A stretch of 64,000 nt of DNA from Saussurea involucrata (lineage: Eukaryota; Streptophyta; Magnoliopsida; Asterales; Asteraceae): assembly GCA_033807775.1 (NCBI GenBank), contig CM066322.1:21131001-21195000 (forward strand). The letters are read 5' to 3'. Shown one piece after another: positions 1 through 10,730 of this stretch (position 1 is the stretch's first letter; each line of letters begins with the position of its first letter). Made by a program: the position numbers and the translations under genes. The notes beneath the pieces are model-generated. The model was not told where the DNA came from, made no database searches, and worked only from the letters and a program-made list of their open reading frames with translations.

Positions 1-830
1 ACTATTCATACAAAACATTTCAGGAAAACTACTTAATCACAAACAACCTTCGAAAGTATATCACATTTTATCATTTCCTTTGCTCTTACTCGCTCCTTGA
101 CCTGAAATACATATTTTTGAAAATAAAATGAGGGTTAGACCAATTGGTCTAAGTGAGAAAATCCTTGTCAATTTAGTAATCATTTTACAAAACATAGATA
201 TACAACAAGTACTTGAATACCAAGTATGACTCGTATGCTATGTGTACAACTCTTTCACATAGTCATATTAGTTGGTTGCGCTAAACCAACTGTTAGGACA
301 CAACATTTTCTAATTATATGATAGTTTTGTAAAAGTTGATATAGGAGATATGGGTTTGGGTTATTGTATTATGGGTTTGGGCTTAAGTATGTAACAAGTG
401 AGTATATAAGGATTTGTGTGTGTAATTAGGGTTAAGAAATCATTTTCACAATGTAGCTCAAGGTGTAGTGTGTGTTTAGAGAGAGAACATTCTCTCTCTA
501 GGTTGTTATCTTACAATTGAATAATACACCATAATTTCTTTATATCTCATCTTGTTACTATTACTTTCTATAATGATTAATTGGTTTGTTGCTTGATGTT
601 AATGGGACTAACACCAACTAATCAATGTACTCTGCTGTACTAAAATACAACCAACTCCGATGTCCCTCCGTACAGCCAAACTGGACCGACCCTAAGTCCG
701 GCCAACGTGCAATCGTGTAGTGTAATGATTATATAAATACAACATACATATCAATATATCATATTTCAATCATAAACACATCATCACACTACCTAACACA
801 TTCGTATTTAGTATATATGTATTCCAGACA
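1..830. repeat. LTR-like remnant cut by the window edge
   Basis: No coding potential is visible. A stretch near 100-170 (lysine-codon-rich, then 'gagggttagacca' and 'ggtcta') resembles the same part of the gypsy LTR at 43,300-43,360, so this is probably an old piece of gypsy LTR. It is interrupted at 291-613 by a copia-like solo LTR. The resemblance was judged by eye and the left end lies outside the window. Confidence 0.4.
291..613. mobile_element. Copia-like solo LTR, 323 bp
   Basis: The segment starts TGTTAGGACA and ends GGACTAACA. It is flanked by a perfect 5-bp direct repeat, CCAAC (286-290 and 614-618). TG...CA ends with a 5-bp target duplication and no internal coding region indicate a solo LTR left by recombination. 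The TATATAAGG near 400-410 could be its promoter TATA box. Family assignment to copia rests only on the short length. Confidence 0.7.
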
Positions 831-932
831 TTGGATTATAGAAAAAATGTACGGAACTTAACCACCCAAATAAAAAAGTTAAATATTATATTTACTAAAA
901 AAATTAGGAACTTAATCAAGCCAAACAACTTA

Positions 933-1298
933 GAGCATCTCCAACAGCTTCCCCATTTTGAAGAATATGAGGAATATGGGGATTTTTGGTCTAAAATATG
1001 CTCCAACAGTTTCCCCAAAACCATCCCCATTTTGGAGAAAGTAGGAGAGAGAATACAATTTTCTCCAAATATGGAGATTACCCCAAAAATCATTACCAAG
1101 TGGGAGAAATAATATTTTATTATTTTCCTTTTAAAAATTTGTTGAAGGTAATAATGTTTTGAATATTTTAGTAGTATAATTAATGTTGAATTCTCTAAAA
1201 TGGGGAATCTGTTGGATATGGATGTAATTTTTTTTGAGGATTTTGAATTTTGTTTCCCTATTTTAAAGAAATTTTGGGGAAGTTGTTGGAAAATGCTC
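933..1298. mobile_element. Tourist-like MITE (GAGCATCTCCAACA family), copy 1
   Basis: The left end reads GAGCATCTCCAACAGCTTCC. The right end is its inverted and slightly diverged counterpart, ending TGCTC. The flanking 3-bp repeat TTA (930-932 and 1299-1301) fits a PIF/Harbinger (Tourist) target duplication. The short open frames on both strands across it arise from the inverted-repeat body and are not genes. Confidence 0.8.
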
Positions 1299-1301
1299 TT
1301 A

Positions 1302-2337
1302 CATACCCTAGCTAATCTTTTGCAAGCGACATTCTATTAATGAATAATGAAAAACTACCCAATCTTACGAAAAACCTTAAAAATATATAATTAAGCTCTG
1401 TCACAAAATAATTACTTTAACGTGGACTAAAATAAATACAACTTATCATAAAATAATATTAATTATAGAATGATAATAAAATGAGAAACACAAATATAAA
1501 AATATTTTTTACATGGTTTTTTTTATCAAAACTTATGATTTAAGATATTGTTTCACATATGTTCATGTTCAACTTGTGAAATGATTACATATGAAATTAA
1601 AAATACACGTAAAAAATATTCACATGGTGTAACAAATCCATATGAAACTATCATGTAAAAAACCATATTTTTTATATCGGTTCTCACGGGTTTGTTACAT
1701 ATTTATGGTTATCATTTAATTTAACCCCATTAATTAATTAAAATACAAATACCAAAACACTGAGAATGATATTATGTTTCAACTATTTATAGTTTGAGTT
1801 TTTACATTTGTCATTGTTAACTATTGATCAAGTTTAAGACGCGATACGTTGTTGTAGTCTTTTAGTTTTCAAACTACGATATCTTGTGAACGGTAGTATA
1901 TTTAAAAGTTGTAATTTTTTCCATTGCGTTGCGTCACGCAATTGAGTGGGACCCTAATAGACTTTACATAGATTCACCCCTGCAAGCATCGACACGAAAT
2001 CTGAATCATAACTTGATTTTGAACAAATTATTTTCCTTCGAATCGGACGGTTGGTTAGAATTAATGTTGCTCAAGATATTGTAGAAGATAAGATGGCGAC
2101 GATACAGAATAATATTTACTTATTGTAGAGGAGGAAATTGTCAAAATTTGTTTTTTCCAAAAGGAAAAAGAAAAAGAAAAAAGAGGACATAAGGGTCTAA
2201 TGATAAAATTACGCTTATACCCTTTTGTGATTTCCATGATACACTTAAAAATATACAAAGAAAATATGTATTAAAAATATACAAAAATTTTCTTGCTAGT
2301 TTTCTTTAATATATTTTTATCGTTCAAATAAATATTA
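1302..2337. other. AT-rich intergenic DNA
   Basis: No gene is seen. The sequence is AT-rich with short low-complexity runs, including a purine-rich stretch near 2155-2190. Nothing could be assigned to a family. Confidence 0.5.
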
Positions 2338-3422
2338 AGGTGTTGTTTGTTTTATAAAATATGTTAAAATTCTAAGTATTAGTTCACTTTAATTAATAAG
2401 AAGGGGTGTTGAAATGTAAAGAAAGATAAATAAGATTGTTTGTTTTAAAGTCGATAAATGACTAAATGTTTGTAATTGTTTTTCATGGTCTTCGTAACAT
2501 AAAATTACTTTTACCCATAAATATATAAGATAGCTATCAAAAATTTCCTATTTATTCATAATTGTTATGAGATGTTTATAAACATGACTTATAAATTATA
2601 ATATGATAAATATTATGCTATTTAATAGTCAAAATTTTGTTGTTGATTTATTAATCTATTATTTAGATTTTATTTTTAATTTAATTGTGAAATAAATATT
2701 TTTTAATAAATTAATAAAATCAAAGTTTATACAACAACTGAACCTCATAAAAGTGTGCATACAAGGCTACAAAGAGGTTTTAGTGAAACAATATTGTATT
2801 AAGAGACTAATAATACAAGGACTTATACCATTTATACAATAAGTGGACGGTAAAAAAAATTAAGCTATTATCATAAGAGAAATAGATTGTTAAAAGATGC
2901 TGAAGTCTGAAGTTTGATTTCATTTCTGATTTTTATGAGATGGTGTTGAAGTCTGAAATCTGAATCAATAAGACTGTTTGTTTTGTAAACTGACAAACGT
3001 CTGAATATATATAATTTTCTATTTTATCCCTAAAAATTCAACTTAAATACGTCACGTGAAGTGAGTATTGATGATCGAATGACAAAATCGAAAAAAAAAA
3101 ACGCTGACAGATTTGCGAGGTTGTGAAGTTTAATCATATATCAAACGCCGAAGAGCCTATTTAAGCGATTCAAGATGTTTTGGAAAGCCAACACACAAAT
3201 CTACGATATTCGTGTTTTGTATTTCACAAATTCGGAAGAATGATGCTGGATGAAAATAAGAGGTAATTAAGGGGCTAAGTTGTCACTTAATTATTCAGAT
3301 GACATTAAGAGTTAAGAGGCTTTGAAAAGGAAGAAAAAACAAACGGTCTGAATAATCTTATGTCCGACAGAATCAGATATAAGTAGCAATTAAGAGCTTA
3401 TTTTGGAAAAACAAACACCACC
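2338..3422. mobile_element. Inverted-repeat element, 'GGTGTTGTTTG' family
   Basis: The left end GGTGTTGTTTGTTTT matches the inverse of the right end (AAAACAAACACCACC). TTAA sits at both flanks. Internal motifs such as 'ctgaagtctgaa' and 'gactgtttgttttgt' recur in opposite orientation in the element at 7646-8343, so the two belong to one family. There is no coding capacity, so it is a non-autonomous DNA element. The interior seems composite. Confidence 0.5.
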
Positions 3423-3658
3423 TTAATCTCTTATCTATCTAGACATAAATGGTAAATAAAAGATTTTCTTTTTATAAAAAAAAAAAGAAACTAACACCCC
3501 ACTATATAAACTTTTAAATATTAGAATAAACAAGGACATTATTATCCCTATTGCCAATAAAGCAAATGTACACCCACCCAACCTTCAAGATATATTCAAA
3601 TGTCATTTGGATTAAAGGGTTTTCTACACTTTAATATTTTGTACAAAACATTGAACCA

Positions 3659-3689
<31 letters not shown>

Positions 3690-4170
3690 TACAAATATAT
3701 AAACATCATTAGAAGATGGGTAAACCAAACAACTTATTTGTCATTTGTTCTTTTATGTATGGTGGCACATGAATTATTTATAAGCAAGGAATTCAATTTT
3801 AACAGTTTTAAGATATCATCAAAATCTGTATTTAATCAACAAAACTCAGAGAATTTAGCATGCTTGTAAATTTTAGAATTTTATTAATAAATAATAAAAT
3901 ATATGAATATTAATATATTATGAATAACTATCAAGGATGTCATTAATTTAGACATTAACACTTGATCAAGCTTGTTCAATTGACACTATTTCAAATAATT
4001 TAAACGACATGAATTCAAATATTATATCTTCATACATTTTATTTTGAAAAGTTTCCTTTTTTAGAAATTTCAAACCTAGGTTTATTTATAAATTCACGAT
4101 AAATGTGGGATTAATTATTTATGTTTTATATCTTTTTAAATTTTCACAAAAAAGTTGTTTAATATATTTG
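3423..4170. other. AT-rich intergenic DNA with a (TA)n microsatellite
   Basis: A TA dinucleotide run lies at about 3660-3686. No open frame with recognisable protein similarity and no terminal repeats are seen. Confidence 0.5.
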
Positions 4171-4249
4171 GGCATCGTTTGGCAAAAAAAAACTAGCTTA
4201 TAAGCTAGATTTTTTATACATGTTTAGATGACCATAAGATAGCTTATAA

Positions 4250-4584
4250 GAGCATCTCCAACAGCTTCCCTAAAATGGGGAAAATGAAGAAAATTGGGAT
4301 TTTGGGCTAAAAATGTGCTCCAACAGCTTCCTCAAAACTATCCCTAAAATGGAGAAAGTTGGACAAAGAAGGTTTTTTTCTCCAAAAATGATTACCATGT
4401 GAGAGGACCAATAGAAAACTTTAAAAATAAATATTTTAATAGATAAATAAAATATTTTAATATTTTAATTAATGTTGGATTCTCCAAAATGGGGAAGCTG
4501 TTGGAGATGAATGTATATTTTTTGGGGGATTTTGGCTTCTGGTTCCCATTTTGGAGAAATTATGGGAAGCTGTTGGAGATGCTC
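4250..4584. mobile_element. Tourist-like MITE (GAGCATCTCCAACA family), copy 2
   Basis: It begins GAGCATCTCCAACAGCTTCC and ends GGAGATGCTC, with the 3-bp duplication TAA on both sides (4247-4249 and 4585-4587). Its interior is clearly related to the copy at 933-1298. It sits inside the element at 4171-5518, so it is the younger of the two. Confidence 0.85.
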
Positions 4585-4915
4585 TAAGGTAGCTTTTTGA
4601 AACGCCACTTGAAGTAGTTTTTCAGTAGTTTTTTGTGAATATTCCAATATTGTCCTCATTAATATCAATTATTATTTTTTAACTATTATTATAAATAAAT
4701 ATTAATTACTATTAATTAATTAATATTAACTGAAAATTATTAAATTAAATTTTAATTATACATTGATATTTATTTTTAATTATTTAGAGTTATTGTTAAT
4801 CATAAAAAAAATTATATATTTTTTAATATTAATCAATATATTTTAATTATCAATTACTTATCGTTTAATTATTATTTGATTGTTTTTTTCATATTATATG
4901 TAATGGTTATTTAAA

Positions 4916-5236
4916 GAGAAATTAATTAAAATACCCAAAGTTTGAATTTGACTTACCAAAATATTCATTTTCTATTTGATTTTACCAAAATACCAATTTT
5001 TTCCGCGATGGAGATCCGCGATCGCGGACAGGGACTGAAAGTGTAAATATGGAATAAAAAATTTTCAAAATTGGTCCCAATCGCGGGACACCTTCGCGGG
5101 CAGGGACTGAAAGTGTAAATATGAAATAAATTTTTTTCAAAATTGGTCCCTGTCCGTGATCGCGGACCCCCATCGCGGAAAAAATTGGTATTTTAGTAAG
5201 TCAAAGTCCAACTTTGGTTATTTTAATTAAATTCTC
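4916..5236. mobile_element. MULE-type MITE, 321 bp
   Basis: The element starts GAGAAATTAATTAAAATACC and ends with the inverse (ATTAAATTCTC). It is flanked by a perfect 9-bp duplication TTATTTAAA (4907-4915 and 5237-5245), the Mutator signature. The body is a nearly complete inverted repeat with CGCGATCGCG-like palindromes and 'cagggactgaaagtgtaaat'. Its ends and this motif match the inverted repeats of the coding MULE at 29,762-34,137, which suggests it could be mobilised by that family. Confidence 0.8.
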
Positions 5237-5518
5237 TTATTTAAAACCATAAGTTAATATATATTTTTTTTTAAACTTGTTTTTACAAATTTAAACTTTA
5301 TAGTATACATGTAATAATTAACATGTTATATTATTTATTTATTTTTTTACTAAATTGATTGTATAAATTTGTTTTAATTATATAATTAAATATTGTAATT
5401 GATAATTTTTTAAGGATGTCATTTTTTGTCATTTTGCATGTTATAAGTTAGTTTTTGTCAAACGTGACTTTTTAATCAGCTAGTTTATCAGCTATCAGCT
5501 AGTTTGACAAACATAGTC

Positions 5519-5927
5519 TTGGTATTAATAGAAAAAATATTAAAACTAAAATATGGGGGATAATATTAAATATTTAATGGGTATATGTGCAAAAGTAGAT
5601 TATATTCTGAAACGTGCTTTGGATTAGTGTTATATTCTTGTTCCTCCCCCTTTTTACAGGCTTTTCCAGTTTTCGTTTTTTTCTTTTTTGGTTTTGATTT
5701 ATTGAAAATTGTGGCGAAATTTTGAATTTATTGTGCGTGGAGATATTGTATGCGGGTTTGTCTTGAAATTTGTATTCTTGAATTCTTATTGGTTGATTTT
5801 TATTTTATTTGTGGGTCCCCCAACAAAGTATTTTCTTGGTATTTGTATTCCCTGTACCCATGCCTTTATCACTTCAATTCTTTTATTTGTCTTGGCATAT
5901 TACATGAATACGTATTTTCGTAAATTA
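5519..5927. other. Unassigned AT-rich spacer
   Basis: A small plus-strand open frame (5709-5948) is hydrophobic only because the DNA is T-rich. It runs into the next MITE and resembles no protein I know. No other signal is seen. Confidence 0.5.
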
Positions 5928-6680
5928 GGCATTGTTTGTCAAAAATAAGCTATCCTTTTTTTAGTGTACATATTTGGATGACCATAAGCTAGTTTTTTGA
6001 AACGTTACTTGGAGTAGCGTTTCATTAGTTTTTTTGTGAATATTCTAATATTACTTTTATTATTATTTACTAACTATTATTATTATAAATATTAATTTTT
6101 AAATTTAATTATTATTAATTAATAAAAATTAATTAATATTTACTGAAAATTTTAAATTAAAATTTAATTATATATTGATATTAATTTTTAATTATTTAAA
6201 GTTATTGTTGATCATATAAATTATTTTTATATATTTTATAATATTAATTAATATATTTATTTACCAATTATTATTATCTTTTTAAGTATTATTTGATTAT
6301 TTTTTTCATATTATATGTAACGGTTATTTAAAATCATAAGTTAATATATTTTTTTTTCTAAAACTTGTTTTAACAAATTAAAAATTTATGGTGTATATGT
6401 AATAATAAATTTTAAATTCTTTTAATTAACATGTTGTATTATTTAATTTTTCTTTACTACATTGGTTGTATTAATTAACATATTATATTTTTATAAATTT
6501 TTTTAATTATATAACTAAATATCGTAATTGATAATTTTTTTGAATATGTTCTTTTTTGGTCATTTTACATGTTTATAAGCTAGTTTTGTCAAATGTGACT
6601 TTTTCATCAGCTAGCTTATGAGTCAACACCTAGCTTATTAGCTACCAGCTAACTTATCAGCTAGTTTGCCAAACATAGCC
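5928..6680. mobile_element. MITE with 'GGCATTGTTTG' ends
   Basis: Inverted ends GGCATTGTTTGTCAAA and TTTGCCAAACATAGCC are flanked by TTA (5925-5927 and 6681-6683). The subterminal sequence 'gatgaccataagctag' is shared with the element at 4171-5518. It is non-coding and AT-rich inside. The 3-bp TTA duplication suggests the PIF/Harbinger superfamily. Confidence 0.65.
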
Positions 6681-6777
6681 TTAGTTAAAATAAATTGTCA
6701 TGAAATTAATAACACATATAAGTTGTTACGAGGAAAATGAACAAACTAACAAGTTATGATTTTATAATACAAACATT

Positions 6778-6925
6778 TGGCGTATAGATCAGTTGGTAAA
6801 AGGGTGACAAGAGTTATAATTCAAGCCCCTTGCTACCTTCAATCGTTGAGTGAGTCAAAAAATTCCCTCACATTAGTGTCCTTTGATGTAGGTTTCGTGT
6901 GGCGCCCGTTAGGGTTGTCGACAAT
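6778..6925 (+). repeat. tRNA-derived SINE-like remnant
   Basis: TGGCGTATAGATCAGTTGG resembles a pol III A box and 'taattcaagcccc' resembles a degenerate B box about 45 bp later. No A-tail or target duplication could be fixed, so this may be a decayed SINE or a tRNA-like fragment. It does not fold as an obvious functional tRNA. Confidence 0.4.
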
Positions 6926-6988
6926 TAACTTTTGCCCAACTATATTATATAAAACGGTGAATTATTAAGATACAATTGAACAACCTAA

Positions 6989-7266
6989 GAGGCTGTTTAC
7001 CAAATGTTTACTTAGGTAAACGTTTACAAGTTAAATTTAACACTATCATTTACTTAACGGGTGAAATTTTATCCACCAAAACGATATTGCATGCAACAAT
7101 TTTCCCGGTAAGCGTTAACCTTGGTAAGAGTCTTTGCCCTCACTTACCGGGTAAGACTCTTGGTCCTTGCTTTAGCTTTTACTGGGTTAGATTCTTTGTC
7201 GTTACCCTATTCATCCGATAAAGTAATGTGAACTGATAAGCAATTAAGTATTTTATAAACAACCTC
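6989..7266. mobile_element. MITE with GAGGCTGTTTA ends
   Basis: The left end GAGGCTGTTTACC pairs with the right end (...AAACAACCTC). TAA is duplicated on both sides (6986-6988 and 7267-7269). Interior motifs 'taccgggtaagactct' recur in the element near 9053-9567. The 81-codon frame across it is not a gene. Confidence 0.65.
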
Positions 7267-7269
7267 TAA

Positions 7270-7645
7270 GACTTCAAAAAATAAGTCGTTTATTAACCAT
7301 ATAATTTTTTTTCATATCAAATAGTTGTTCAAAACAAGTTTTGTTGTAGTCGACTGCCAAAATGCACGTTTTTAAGGTTTTTTAGTAGATGACTAATAGA
7401 TATTTAAACACCACATGAATTATTTCATTATATATTTTAAAACATTTATTAACATTTTTTTCAGTTATGTTAAGAATTATATTGTTTTTCTATATTTTAA
7501 TATGTAAGTAGAAAATGAAAATTCAGTAATTGGTTAATCTTCAAAGACTCCATGATGGTAATTCAAGTAATTTTTTATCGAGTGATTTGAGTTGGATTGA
7601 GTTGCCTCTTGTTTAAATCAAGGTTCTAAATGGCGGTGATGCTAA
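7270..7645. other. Unassigned AT-rich spacer
   Basis: No reading frame, terminal repeat or RNA-like signal was recognised. Confidence 0.5.
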
Positions 7646-8343
7646 AGGCCTGTTTGTTTTTCTCAAAAATAGTCTGAAAAACACTAAAATCATAATCGAT
7701 CAGACTTTTAATCATTAAGATTGTTTGATTTTTTTATTAAAACAAGAGCTTAAAAGCTCTAAATGTCTCTGATTTTACAAGAGGTAAAAGAAACCCTTAA
7801 TGCCTCTTTTAAAAATGCATGAAAAACAGTGGATGTGAGGAAAGCGCTACGTCATCGTTTTGAGGATAAAGCTCTGCAACACGTGGCAATTGAATGATAA
7901 TCTTAAGATTTATTATTTTATAACTTTTATTTCATTTTTATTGATTTATGAATTAAAATCTGATCCACTAGTTTTTAATTGGAAAAGTATTTACGAATAT
8001 AAATATATTTTCTTTGTTTTTTGGATGTGAGTAACTGAGTAAATAAAATTTTTGGTTGTTTATCGAGTATTATCTAAATATTTATAAAAGTTGTTATTTT
8101 TATTTATTTTATCTAAATAAATAAAAACTTGTTTTTATTTCTTTTATTGAATAAGATTCAGATTCAGACGTTTCAATTTACAAAAACAAACAGTCTTATT
8201 GATTCAGATTCAGATTTCAGATTTTAGACGTTACAAAAACAAACAGTCTTGTGATTCAGATTTCAGACTTCAGCACCACCTCTAGTAAATCAGAAGTGAA
8301 ATAAGATTTCAGACTTCAGACCTCTTAAAAAACAAACGGCACC
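7646..8343. mobile_element. Inverted-repeat element, second member of the 2338-3422 family
   Basis: The left end AGGCCTGTTTGTTTTT and the right end (AAAAAACAAACGGCACC) are inverted. TAA flanks both sides (7643-7645 and 8344-8346). The right part carries repeated 'gattcagatttcagacttcag' motifs that are the reverse complement of motifs at 2900-3010. It is non-coding. Confidence 0.6.
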
Positions 8344-8346
8344 TAA

Positions 8347-9052
8347 GCCTCAAGCCTTAGGAGCCGCGACGAAGTCATGTCGTTTTCAAGGCGTGATTTT
8401 TGGCATCAAATTTCTAATTCATATATATAAAAACATACGTTTTGTAATGTTACTCAATGAGTCAATAGTAATAATCAAGTTAAAAGTTATATATATTAAA
8501 AACTTGCAAGTAAGACATTAAGAACATAAAGAAAAACCAAATATCGCATTATGAGAAATGCACATTAAGCTATGGCGTGTCATGGGTTTAACGTGGCGTG
8601 AGACACAAGTCTTGGTGCCATGGCGGCTGTGCGGCGAGTTTTTTAGAACAGTGGTTCAAATGCAACCCAATTATAAGATAATTTTGGTAATTTATGGAGG
8701 AAATGCAACCCAAGTATAAGATTGGTCCGAAAACATCATAAAGTTAACATCTTCCACGTTGTTAGGCCCAAACCATTCGTGAAGTGAAACTATTTTTTAC
8801 TGGGACACAAGTTGGGTTAAACATTGTGGGCCAAAACTTGGGCCAAGTTTATAAAATAAAGTATAAGCACGGAAGCACCAACGGTCAGCTTTTTTCATAA
8901 ACGGTTTATACCCAAACAGGGGTGGAGCGAAAATGTGGAATCAGGGGAGCCTCAGCTTCAAATAAGTATTAATTTTTTTAGTATCACAAACACAAAGTTA
9001 ATGTATTATAAAATCACTGTTTAAAAAATGCATGTAGTTACTCTCACTTGAA
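8347..9052. other. Unassigned spacer
   Basis: A GC-richer patch at 8360-8400 and 8575-8650 encodes nothing recognisable. No boundaries of a repeat could be fixed. Confidence 0.45.
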
Positions 9053-9567
9053 TGTTGTTTACTAAATGGTTATCCGATAAGTGTTTATCAAGTCAGTTTA
9101 CTTTATTGGATGAACAAAACAAATATTGAAAATCTTACCCGATAAGAATGATCACAAGGACCGAGAGTCTTACCCGGTAAATGAGAGTGGCAAGTGGCAA
9201 CTCCTACCTGATAAGCTTACCGGATAAAAATGTTGCATATGATGCCGTTTTAATAGATTAAAATCTTATCCGGTAAGTTAAGTGAAAGGTTAAATCTTAC
9301 CGTTAAGAGCTTATCGGGTAAGAATTGAGTAAACGACTCTTACTTTATTGGGTTAGATTGTAGTCCCTCATTGTAATTCGTATGGAAATCAGGTAAGAGT
9401 CGTCACTCTCGTTTAACGGGTAAAACTCTCAATCCTTATCATCGCTATAACCAAAGATCTTTACCATCATTTTTACTGGGTAAGATTTCCAGCCTTTGCT
9501 ATGTTCACCTGGTAAGATAAATGGTTCGATAAACGTTTATCGAATAAAGCGTTTAGTAAACGGTGTC
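9053..9567. mobile_element. Inverted-repeat element rich in 'TTACCGGGTAAG'
   Basis: The left end 'tgttgtttactaaatgg' and the right end (inverse 'acaccgtttactaaacgc') are imperfect inverted repeats. The interior repeats variants of 'cttacccggtaag' in both orientations, as in the MITE at 6989-7266. No clean target duplication was found. The ends are approximate. Confidence 0.45.
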
Positions 9568-9703
9568 TAAATCAGATATTGACCAATATTTACTATTTCA
9601 TTTAGAGAAAGTTGTAAAAAAAATAAAGTTTTGATTTTTATTTGAGAACTAGTATTCGGGATAACTTTTACGTAATTTCATACATGTTAAAATTTACTTC
9701 TAA

Positions 9704-10088
9704 GGGTGCGCTTGGTACCCTGGACATGAAAGAACAGAACAAAACAAAGATCATTGTTCCATGTTTGACAAGACTTTTATGTGGAACAGACAGGAACAGA
9801 GTGGAACAAGATGGAACAGGCTTGTTCCACCCCCACCCCATGGAACAAGATGGAACAGACTTATGTTTTACCAATATAACCTCAAATTAAAATATAATTC
9901 TCTTCTAAAACATCAAATACACGTTCTATTTTATATTTTATTCATTCTTTAAATTTTATTTATTGTATTTTATCTAATGTTATCTGGTCTGTTCTGTCCA
10001 GTTATGTCTACCAAACGTTGAACAGTTGTTTTGTCTTGTTTTGTTATGTCATGTCCTATTCTATCCTGTATGCGTACCAAACACACCC
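9704..10088. mobile_element. MITE with GGGTGCGCTTGG ends
   Basis: GGGTGCGCTTGGTACC at the left pairs with the right end (GTACCAAACACACCC). TAA is duplicated (9701-9703 and 10,089-10,091). 'ggaacaga' and 'ggaacaagatggaacag' motifs are repeated inside. The overlapping open frames on both strands are shadows of these repeats. Confidence 0.7.
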
Positions 10089-10091
10089 TAA

Positions 10092-10725
10092 AAGATCAAT
10101 TATGTTTCTTACTTATTGTATTATGTCGTCTAAGAAGGATTTATACGAGCCTAAGAAGGGTTTAAACCGGTAGTTGGATTACCAGTAGAGATCGATATTT
10201 TACTGTAACTAGTCTTAGGCCCGCGCGTTGCACGGTGATGATAATCTATTGTAAAGATAATCAATTGGTCGGGCTTAGGGTGATGATAATCTATTGTAAC
10301 TAGTCTTAGCCTCTTAGGCCCGCGCGTAACTAGTCTCGTCCGTAACTTCTTCTTTTTATCCATAAGGGTATTTTAGGGCTTTTAGCATATTTTTTCATCT
10401 CCACCAATCATGTAACTTTTTTTATATATCCATAACTTCTTTTTTTATATCCATAAAGGTAATTTAGGGCTCCACCGGAAAATATATATTCATGAAGCCA
10501 AAATATAGATTAATGAAGCCAAATTAAACAAATTGCAGATTCATGAAGGTAGATTGAGTTTGTACGGGTTTGTATAATCCATTTGGTTTGTATTTGATAC
10601 CCAGCCTATATAGGGGTGGTATCGGGTACAAACCAAATGGTTTGTACAAACTCATATCCACCAATCACGTAACTTCTTTTTTTTATCCATAAGGGTATTT
10701 TAGGGCTTTTAGCCTATATATATAC
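10092..10725. repeat. Short interspersed duplications
   Basis: 'taactagtcttagg' with 'cccgcgcg' occurs about three times between 10,195 and 10,335. A 'cataagggtattttagggctttt' block occurs at about 10,361 and again near 10,690. A 'ggtttgtacaaac' inverted pair surrounds 10,560-10,650. This looks like a patch of overlapping small duplications. No gene is seen. Confidence 0.5.
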
Positions 10726-10730
10726 ATATG

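Larger units (their letters stand above)
4171..5518. mobile_element. Composite MITE with 'GGCATNGTTTG' ends
   Basis: The left end GGCATCGTTTGGCAAA and the right end (TTTGACAAACATAGTC) are inverted repeats flanked by TTG. The same family occurs at 5928-6680 with TTA flanks. This copy is enlarged because it contains two later insertions, a Tourist-like MITE at 4250-4584 and a MULE-type MITE at 4916-5236. It has no coding capacity. Confidence 0.6.

Noticed and set aside
9642..9952. Overlapping open frames on both strands
   Set aside because: They lie in a MITE with internal 'ggaacagag'-type repeats, and there is no coding signature.
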